NCBI RefSeq assembly: GCF_025562755.1
Contig: NZ_CP103300.1
Coordinates: forward strand, 5,272,501-5,336,500
Source of the DNA: Endozoicomonas euniceicola
GTDB lineage: Bacteria > Pseudomonadota > Gammaproteobacteria > Pseudomonadales > Endozoicomonadaceae
DNA length: 64,000 bases
Direction: 5' to 3'
Of the stretch, positions 37,074-43,417 are shown one piece after another. The notes under the pieces are model-generated. The model had not been told where the DNA came from and did no database searches. It worked only from the letters and a program-made list of their open reading frames with translations. Every line of letters starts with the position of its first letter. Position 1 is the stretch's first letter. A program made the translations under genes and the position numbers.

Positions 37074-37834
37074 AGCAGAGCCGGGGCTTTACACTGATTG
37101 AGCTAATGATTGCGATACTGATTTTTGCCATGATCAGCACCGCAGCCTATAAATTGTTTGATTCCGTCAGTCGGGCTCAACAGGTAACAGACGGCATTCT
37201 GGATCGTCTTGATGGGCTGCAGAGAGCCATGATTGTGATTGAGAAAGATCTGTTTCAAGTCGCTCCCAGACCCATTCGAGACGAGTTCGGAGACCGCCAA
37301 AAAGCCATGCAAGCCCCCGGAAAAAATGGAGAACTGCTGGAGTTTACCCGGTTTGGCTGGCGTAACCCGATTCAGGAAATCCGGAGTAATATGCAAAGGG
37401 TCGCCTACAGTCTGGAGGAGGGTGAGTTAGTCAGGTATTACTGGCTAATGCTGGACAGGGCGCCAGACCCGGTAATGATTCGGCAAGTGCTGATGAGTGG
37501 TGTGACAGGTGCCCGGCTAAAGTTTATGGATGAAAAAAAACGTTGGCAACCCTCATGGCCACCAAAGGATAAGGGCCAACCGGTTACTCAACCCGCCGCA
37601 GCTGGTGCCAGGAAAGCAGTAGGGGATGAGCGCCCGCAAATGCCCCATGCGATTGAGTTGACACTTCAGCACAGGGATTACGGCGTATTAACGACGACGT
37701 TGCCGTTGCTGACTTATAAGTCGTCTGAAGCTAAAAATCCAAAGCTTGACGATGAAAAAGGTAAGGCTGAAAGCAAAAATAAAAAAGACCAGGCTCTACA
37801 AATAGAAGAGGAGTCTGATGAAAATGATGAGTGA
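37070..37834 (+). CDS. gspJ: Minor pseudopilin GspJ
   Basis: Minor pseudopilin of the tip complex. 254 residues; cleavage after G6 in SRG/FTLIELMIAILIFAMISTAAY. The conserved ERDLxQ-like segment is IEKDLFQVAPRPIRDEFG. The protein ends with about 38 residues that are almost all charged (KSSEAKNPKLDDEKGK ... EEESDENDE), an unusual acidic tail not typical of GspJ. Overlaps gspI by 4 nt and gspK by 17 nt. Confidence 0.92.
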   Translation: MKQSRGFTLIELMIAILIFAMISTAAYKLFDSVSRAQQVTDGILDRLDGLQRAMIVIEKDLFQVAPRPIRDEFGDRQKAMQAPGKNGELLEFTRFGWRNPIQEIRSNMQRVAYSLEEGELVRYYWLMLDRAPDPVMIRQVLMSGVTGARLKFMDEKKRWQPSWPPKDKGQPVTQPAAAGARKAVGDERPQMPHAIELTLQHRDYGVLTTTLPLLTYKSSEAKNPKLDDEKGKAESKNKKDQALQIEEESDENDE

Positions 37835-38810
37835 GGCTTCAATGAATCAGCAAAGGGGCATAGCCCTGATCTATGTACTACTTATATTTGCCATGATCAC
37901 TCTGATGGCTTCTCAAATGGTGACCAGCCTCTGGCTACATACTGAAAAAAATACTCGGTTTCTTGAGCGAATTCAGGCTAAACATCACGCCCTTTCCGCA
38001 GAGCAGTATGTTGCTTTGCTACTGGAGCAGGATTTTGAAGAGGATAAAAAGAAGAAGCGACAGGTGGATCACGAGGGTGAACGCTGGAATGTTAAAACCG
38101 TGGGATACCCTGTTGAACAGGGGGACATCGAAGTGCAGATTGTTGATGAGAATGGCCGTTTCAATCTTAACTGGTTGACTGCCGAAGCGCTGGATGGCAA
38201 ACGGTATGCATCACAATTTGAAAGGATCCTGAAGAACCTTGACATTGATACACAGCTGACGTACACCATCAAAGACTGGATAGACAGTGCACAGGAACCG
38301 TCAGAGACCGGAGCTGAGGATAACCACTATCTCGTTCTTGATCCCCCCCGGAGGACTGCGGACTTTCCGCTGGTTTCGCTGTCAGAGTTACGCTTGATTC
38401 AGGGGGTAGGCAAGGAAGAGTTTGAGTTATTGGCTCCCCTGATGACCACCTTGCCAAAAGAATCCAAGGTTAATGTCAACAGTGCATCGCCAGAAGTGCT
38501 GCGCTCATTGTCTGATAAAATTACAGAAGGGGATGCGCAGACTATTATTGATTCCCGTACCGGCGAAGGCTTTGCCAAACTGGAAGATATGACAAAGTTG
38601 CCAGCCCTTAAAGATAAGACCGCAGAATTAAAAGCAGCGGGATTTGAGTTTAGTAGTAGTTATTTCAACGTTTATATAAAAGCGACGTACCGTGACACCG
38701 TTTTCTATATGAGAACGTTACTGGTTCGTAATGCTGATGGACAGGTTCAAGTCGCAGGACGTGAAATTGGACCGAACGACTATTGGGTGACAGCCAATAA
38801 GGAATCCTGA
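37818..38810 (+). CDS. gspK: Minor pseudopilin GspK
   Basis: Large minor pseudopilin thought to cap the pseudopilus. 330 residues from 37818; other in-frame ATGs (37824, 37827, 37842) are possible. GGAG just upstream favours the first ones. Cleavage is after the Gly in QQRG/IALIYVLLIFAMITLMA, which lacks Glu5 as expected for GspK. Helical insertion domain with NSASPEVLRSLSDKI and DSRTGEGFAKLEDM (SAM-like, 215-265) is typical. Confidence 0.93.
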   Translation: MKMMSEASMNQQRGIALIYVLLIFAMITLMASQMVTSLWLHTEKNTRFLERIQAKHHALSAEQYVALLLEQDFEEDKKKKRQVDHEGERWNVKTVGYPVEQGDIEVQIVDENGRFNLNWLTAEALDGKRYASQFERILKNLDIDTQLTYTIKDWIDSAQEPSETGAEDNHYLVLDPPRRTADFPLVSLSELRLIQGVGKEEFELLAPLMTTLPKESKVNVNSASPEVLRSLSDKITEGDAQTIIDSRTGEGFAKLEDMTKLPALKDKTAELKAAGFEFSSSYFNVYIKATYRDTVFYMRTLLVRNADGQVQVAGREIGPNDYWVTANKES

Positions 38811-38819
38811 GGTCTAACA

Positions 38820-40226
38820 ATGAAAAGCATTCTGTTAATACGAATTCATCCACCCTCAGCTGTAATCAGTGACAGTACGCTGATTCAGTGGGGAATATTT
38901 TCCGGGCATGGTGAACTTCAGGGAGATGTCCATGTTTCGGAACTGGGTAATATCAAAAGAGACTATCTTGCAGTCAGGGGAATTGAGACTGGGCAGAGTG
39001 CTCAGGTAGAGGAAGATCACCTTCCTGATCAGGTGACTTTGCTACTGCCCGGGACGCTGGCTTTTCACAGACAGCTGCCTATCAATAGCGGACAACGCAA
39101 GCACCTGAACACGGCTCTACCTTATATGCTGGAGGAGGACCTTGCAGCAGATGTCGATACTCTGCATTTGGCCAGTCAGCTGTCTTCAGATAAAGAGAAT
39201 GTTTCCGTATCTGGTTTTTCCCATAAGCAGTTTCAGGCTTTACTGGCTGTTATTGATGGACAGGGGCTGAGTGTTGATAATGCGCTGGCTGAAACCCAGC
39301 TCCTTGAAACCGAAGCGGGTCAGGTGTTGATCCTGATGGAGAGTCGGTCCGCTAACGTCAGGATTCCCGGTCAGAGTGCCAATCATCTGGACTATGATGC
39401 TTTGCGTTTTGTTCTGGAGGGGTTGAACCGTTCAGACAGTGAAGATGATATTGTTCAGAACCCTGATCTTGAAGCAGACTTACTTGCGATAACCAGTATA
39501 AAACTACAGTTTCCAGAAGGTGCTTTCTCCCTTGATGATGACAAAATTGAGCAGGTACGCTCCTGGCTGGCGGAGCAGGGGTGGCTGGTTGAAGAGAAAG
39601 GTGTTGATGGATCTGTATTTGAATATTTTGCGAGCCTCTACTTTTCACGGCGTAAAAACCTCCGCTCGGCGCTGGTGGACTTACGTTCGGGAGCCTATCA
39701 GTGTCCCAGGCGTGCCAGTCGACGCTTACGTAAGTGGAAACCTATTGCACTGGTTGCCAGCCTCTGGTTGATGCTGGAGATTGGACTGATGGTTGGGGAA
39801 GGTATGACTTTGCAACATCAGGCAGGCCAGTTCTGGGATCAAAGCGCAGCCCTGTACCTTGAAGTTTTTCCTCAGGATCAGCAGGTCAGGGATGCTATGG
39901 AGAGTGAACATCGATCTATCAATGTTAAAAGTCGAATGGAAAGCCGACTGAAAACATCAGGTAGTCAGCCTGGCGGCAAGCCATTCCTGCCTTTGCTGCA
40001 AAAGGTATCCGCTGTGTCTGCTTCTTTACCTGAAGCTAAAATCAAGCCCGTCAGCATGGACTTTAACGATACAACGGGCAACCTTGTACTGGAGCTAAGA
40101 GCAGAAAGCCTTGAATCTGTCGACAAGCTGCTTGCTGCGACCAAATCAGCGGGACTGATGGCAAAGTTGGATAGTGCTAATCAGGAAAAAAGCGGTGTTA
40201 ACGCAAGAATGACCATCAGCAGGTGA
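38820..40226 (+). CDS. gspL: Type II secretion protein GspL
   Basis: Bitopic inner-membrane protein that recruits the GspE ATPase. 468 residues: an actin-like cytoplasmic domain (with LLPGTLAFHRQLPI and LPYMLEEDLAADVDTLH), one membrane segment near residue 305-325 (PIALVASLWLMLEIGLMVGEG) and a periplasmic ferredoxin-like domain. It sits 9 nt after gspK and 3 nt before gspM. Confidence 0.93.
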   Translation: MKSILLIRIHPPSAVISDSTLIQWGIFSGHGELQGDVHVSELGNIKRDYLAVRGIETGQSAQVEEDHLPDQVTLLLPGTLAFHRQLPINSGQRKHLNTALPYMLEEDLAADVDTLHLASQLSSDKENVSVSGFSHKQFQALLAVIDGQGLSVDNALAETQLLETEAGQVLILMESRSANVRIPGQSANHLDYDALRFVLEGLNRSDSEDDIVQNPDLEADLLAITSIKLQFPEGAFSLDDDKIEQVRSWLAEQGWLVEEKGVDGSVFEYFASLYFSRRKNLRSALVDLRSGAYQCPRRASRRLRKWKPIALVASLWLMLEIGLMVGEGMTLQHQAGQFWDQSAALYLEVFPQDQQVRDAMESEHRSINVKSRMESRLKTSGSQPGGKPFLPLLQKVSAVSASLPEAKIKPVSMDFNDTTGNLVLELRAESLESVDKLLAATKSAGLMAKLDSANQEKSGVNARMTISR

Positions 40227-40229
40227 TTT

Positions 40230-40748
40230 ATGGGAATGCAAAAGTTAATGGCTGAAATGCAGGAAAACCCTTTGTGGCAGCAATTACAGGCTCGATATGA
40301 GCTTCTGTCATCAAGGGATCGACAGGCTTTGCAGTGGCTGTCGGCGTTTTTGGCAGCTGCACTGCTTTATTTGTTCATCTGGGAACCGTTAAGTAGCTGG
40401 AATAGCAGTCAGAAAGAGGATTATGAAAGACAGCAGGTTGTTCTGCAATGGATGAATGACAATTACCAATCCGCCAAAGATCAACAACGAAAACAGAAAA
40501 CGGCTGGTGGACAACGAGAGATTTCATCTATTGTTTCCGGTACTGCAAAGCAGGCAGGTGTTACCCTAAGTCGCGTACAGCCGGACAGGAAAGGGCTGGG
40601 GGTTTGGATTGAAGATGCGGCGTACCAGAAATTTCTCAGCTGGCTGGTTGTACTCAATACCAAGTTTAATCTGACAGTTCAGCAGGTCAGGCTGGATAAA
40701 GGTAAAGAAGAAGGACGGGTGAAAATTTATCTCCACCTGTCTAACTGA
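40230..40748 (+). CDS. gspM: Type II secretion protein GspM
   Basis: Small bitopic inner-membrane partner of GspL. 172 residues: short cytoplasmic end, the characteristic SSRDRQALQWLSAFLAAALL (segment to about residue 50), then a coiled linker and a periplasmic ferredoxin-like domain (ISSIVSGTAKQAGVTLSRVQPD ... FLSWLVVLNTKFNLTVQQVRL). Last gene of the cluster; neither gspN nor the prepilin peptidase gspO is present in the window. Confidence 0.92.
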   Translation: MGMQKLMAEMQENPLWQQLQARYELLSSRDRQALQWLSAFLAAALLYLFIWEPLSSWNSSQKEDYERQQVVLQWMNDNYQSAKDQQRKQKTAGGQREISSIVSGTAKQAGVTLSRVQPDRKGLGVWIEDAAYQKFLSWLVVLNTKFNLTVQQVRLDKGKEEGRVKIYLHLSN

Positions 40749-40773
40749 CTTTATTGTCACGATAAAAAAATTG

Positions 40774-40801
40774 TTGACTCCTTTCACTCAATCCGTAAAA
40801 T
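40774..40801 (+). promoter_or_regulatory. Promoter of the tRNA-Val/tRNA-Asp unit
   Basis: TTGACT (40774-40779) and TAAAAT (40796-40801), spacing 16 bp, followed by a GC-rich stretch, 16 bp before tRNA-Val. Matches sigma-70 promoters of stable RNA genes. Confidence 0.7.
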
Positions 40802-40816
40802 GCGAATCCGCTGACA

Positions 40817-40892
40817 GGGTGATTAGCTCAGCTGGGAGAGCATCTGCCTTACAAGCAGAGGGTCGGCGGTTCGATCCCGTCATCACCCACCA
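40817..40892 (+). tRNA. tRNA-Val (anticodon UAC)
   Basis: 76 nt including an encoded CCA. The acceptor stem gggtgat / atcaccc, D-arm gctcagctgggagagc, anticodon loop cttacaa with TAC, and T-arm cggttcgatcccg all fold normally. Very close to E. coli tRNA-Val(UAC). Confidence 0.97.
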
Positions 40893-40930
40893 TCTAGAAA
40901 CTAGTGTCTTGAAACTAGAAGCTAGCATGC

Positions 40931-41007
40931 GGACCGGTAGTTCAGCTGGTTAGAATGCCGGCCTGTCACGCCGGAGGTCGCGGGTTCGAGTCCCGTCCGG
41001 TCCGCCA
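40931..41007 (+). tRNA. tRNA-Asp (anticodon GUC)
   Basis: 77 nt with encoded CCA. Acceptor stem ggaccgg / ccggtcc, D-arm gttcagctggttagaat, anticodon loop ctgtcac with GTC, T-arm cgggttcgagtcccg. It lies 38 nt after tRNA-Val and probably shares its promoter. Its 3' end is the start of a direct repeat that bounds an inserted segment. Confidence 0.97.
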
Positions 41008-41141
41008 TTATTGCTGAAACCCGAAGTCATAAGGCTTCGGGTTTTTGTCGTCTATAGGCCTGTGTTTCGGGGCTTTTTGAGTATTTTCCTGTTTTCCAAA
41101 CACTACTCCCCACCAGGTTTTACCCCCCCTGTTTTTTCTCT
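41003..41141 (+). repeat. Left direct repeat of the putative island (copy 1)
   Basis: From the last bases of tRNA-Asp, through its terminator, to about 41141 this sequence is repeated at 46528-46659. A stretch of 51 bp starting at 41018 is identical in both; the rest differs by scattered substitutions and three small gaps (about 90% by hand alignment). The repeat contains the tRNA terminator. Confidence 0.88.
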
Positions 41142-41349
41142 GTTTTTCTCTCTTGGTGCGAGCGAGCGCTTCGTCATCAAACTCCTCGATGGTTGCTAGC
41201 AGCTCTTCATCAAAAACATCGCTGATCCGTTTAAAGAACAGGATAGGGAAGATATAGGTTTTGTAGTCTAAAGCATCAATGGGACCGGTGATGATATGGG
41301 CCGCCATCCAGAGGTGATGCTCCAGTTGGTCGAGGGTGAGGTTGGTCAT
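41008..41349 (-). pseudogene. Truncated type I restriction methyltransferase subunit (hsdM 5' stump)
   Basis: The frame starts at ATG 41349 and its first 50 or so residues match the N-terminal helical domain of HsdM proteins (LEHHLWMAAHI, then DALDYKTYIFPILFFKRISDVFDEE). Beyond that the family similarity fades, and the frame runs into the direct repeat, where its last residues (PKPYDFGFQQ) are simply the antisense of the tRNA terminator. The catalytic methyltransferase motifs (NPPF/Y) are missing, and no hsdS or hsdR is nearby. This is a broken gene whose body was lost at the island boundary. Confidence 0.75.
41018..41046 (+). terminator. Rho-independent terminator of the tRNA unit
   Basis: Stem aacccgaag / cttcgggtt followed by TTT, 10 nt after tRNA-Asp. 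An identical hairpin occurs in the second repeat copy (46542-46570). Confidence 0.85.
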
Positions 41350-41571
41350 AGAAGCGGTAACCTGGCTTACAAGATGCGGGTATTTTATAGAATTAGACGG
41401 CTATGCTCTATGATCTCTAAGCTGTTCTTTTAGATTGGAGAAAGCGTTTCGTGTGACTAAACAGTAACTGATAGTATGCTTTCTATTTCTTTGGTATGGC
41501 GGTCGGAACGCTGAAGTCTAACCGCCAGTTGACGAATTTACAGGCAGGCTTAGGATAAACTCGATGAGGAA

Positions 41572-42777
41572 TTAAACTTCTCTGGGTGCTTCTCCCTTGC
41601 GGTTGATTACGGTGATGGTGTCTGCTTGTTCATCAAGGCCGTCTTTTATGTCCAGAATAAATTCCCAGGGATCGTTGAGATCGTAAAGAAAGCGGAGCTG
41701 ATCTCCTGGAGCAGGTTGAAGGTCTTTCAGGCTGGTGTCGTCAGCGTAATCATTGTAACGGGGTTTCAGATGCGGGTCGGCAACCTTGTATATATCACCG
41801 TAACAGTCTTCATAGACAAAATGATACAGGTGCTGATAGCCGAATGAAAAAGCGCTCAGAACTGATTTTGCCAGTTTTTCAAAACTTGTGCCCAGAGGTA
41901 CCATGAGGGTTCTTCGACATTTGTAGGCGGGCATTGATACATCAATGATATAGCTGTCTTTTAGTTTTTGCTCAATTGGAAGCAGAAGCTGTTTAATGTC
42001 ATTTCGCCATTGTCGAACTACTTTCTGCATACCGCCAATTTCATAGAGTATGTCCTTACAACCAGAGGGCAGGAAAAGCCCGTGCAGGTCAATGGATTTC
42101 TGGAAGGCATTAAACAGGGTGACACCCAGAGGAGTAAATTGAAGGTGACCGAGCTGATTGTTTTCTTGCCATCGGATATTGGCGAGACCAAAAAGATTCA
42201 GCAGTGCAACGTTGTAAGCCCCCAGGCTGTGAGGCAGTACTTCAAGAGTTGCTTCTGAAATGGGCTCCTCAGTAAAGTCTGACGTTCTGAGAAAATTAGT
42301 GCCACTGCAGCCTAGTATGCAGTGGCTGCGCCCTGACAGTTTCTCACCGATAATGTCTGAGACTCCTCTTGTTAGCCACGCGTCCAGCAGGCTGAAGTAT
42401 TGTTCAACGGTTGTTAGCTGTTGCCACTGAGCTAGCATATTTTCGTGGATGATGAGCTGAAATTTGTTGGCTCCCGCTACAATAAACCGCCCAAGTCCGG
42501 ATGCGCGAACCAGTAGGTACAAACCTAATGTTGATGGGTAATGGATGGTCAGAGGTCGCTTGAGTTCAGGCTTGTCGGGATTGGTTAATTCTTCATCCAG
42601 AAGTGCAGTCCATTTCTGGACAGGCTGCCGTTTGCCTTTACTCAGTGGAACCGGCTTTTCGATGAGCCGGTTCAGAAAACGATTGAAATCTTTGACTACA
42701 GAGCCCGGCTCCGAGTCTGTGAAGGCTTGAGACTGAATGATTTTCAGTGAATCGCTTGAGAGGTTGATGAGTTTCAT
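41572..42777 (-). CDS. Plasmid pRiA4b ORF-3-like domain protein
   Basis: 401 residues, soluble. The C-terminal region (about 280-390) matches the pRiA4b ORF-3-like fold: a beta strand start YIIDVSMPAYKCRRTLMVP, the block LSAFSFGYQHLYHFVYED, and the end LKDLQPAPGDQLRFLYDL followed by a Trp-containing strand. The N-terminal 250 residues are unrecognised. Proteins of this family occur on plasmids and mobile elements and have no established biochemical role. It is the last gene of a leftward cassette, 11 nt after its neighbour. Confidence in family assignment is good; function is unknown. Confidence 0.8.
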   Translation of the reverse strand: MKLINLSSDSLKIIQSQAFTDSEPGSVVKDFNRFLNRLIEKPVPLSKGKRQPVQKWTALLDEELTNPDKPELKRPLTIHYPSTLGLYLLVRASGLGRFIVAGANKFQLIIHENMLAQWQQLTTVEQYFSLLDAWLTRGVSDIIGEKLSGRSHCILGCSGTNFLRTSDFTEEPISEATLEVLPHSLGAYNVALLNLFGLANIRWQENNQLGHLQFTPLGVTLFNAFQKSIDLHGLFLPSGCKDILYEIGGMQKVVRQWRNDIKQLLLPIEQKLKDSYIIDVSMPAYKCRRTLMVPLGTSFEKLAKSVLSAFSFGYQHLYHFVYEDCYGDIYKVADPHLKPRYNDYADDTSLKDLQPAPGDQLRFLYDLNDPWEFILDIKDGLDEQADTITVINRKGEAPREV

Positions 42778-42787
42778 TTTACTTCAG

Positions 42788-43318
42788 TTAGCCCAGATAG
42801 GTTTCATAGGTTTCTGACAGGGTGTCATGGAACCCCCAGCCCATTTTCGAGGTCTTGTCTAATAGGTCACATAGCCGGTCATCGAATATTTGGACTAACC
42901 CCTCTTTTTTAATGAACTTGACAGCCGTTTCATACATACTTTCCATGCTGCTGTAAAACGGCTCGTCAATATCGCCATACTCTCTGGTGCACCAGACTCC
43001 TGATTCAACAAAAGTTAGCATGATATCGGCAAGGCCTGTACTGGAACTGGAGACTTTTTTGTAATCTGAAATGGCTTTTTTGGCGACAGATGCCCGCATG
43101 CGCGGGAACTGTCGCCGTCCAGAAGGGATGTATTCATCCCTGACGATTTTTTTGTACTTTTCCAGCACGGCAGAATCGTCATCAAAGAAAGAAGCCTGGT
43201 AGAACTCTTTTACATTGCTAAATCGTTTATAAAGGTGGGCAATTTCCTCAACCAGTTCGTTTTGGGTCTTTTTTCTCAACTGTTTTTTCAGTTCAGTCAG
43301 GTTGGGTTTTCTGGACAT
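42788..43318 (-). CDS. Small uncharacterised protein, DUF6155-like
   Basis: 176 residues, hydrophilic and mostly helical. The N-terminus (LTELKKQLRKKTQNELVEEI, then a KEFYQ and a GRR motif) resembles what I remember of the DUF6155 family; this is from memory and not checked. No catalytic motif is evident. It lies between the helicase gene (99 nt upstream) and the pRiA4b-like gene (10 nt downstream), all leftward, suggesting one transcript. Confidence 0.7.
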   Translation of the reverse strand: MSRKPNLTELKKQLRKKTQNELVEEIAHLYKRFSNVKEFYQASFFDDDSAVLEKYKKIVRDEYIPSGRRQFPRMRASVAKKAISDYKKVSSSSTGLADIMLTFVESGVWCTREYGDIDEPFYSSMESMYETAVKFIKKEGLVQIFDDRLCDLLDKTSKMGWGFHDTLSETYETYLG

Positions 43319-43417
43319 GATTTCGATTTACCTACAGGAAATTATGAAGGGATTGCTGGTGTACAAAGGCATTAGTTTCAGGCAGGAAGGCCTTTACTCC
43401 CTGCCTGCCTGATTTTT

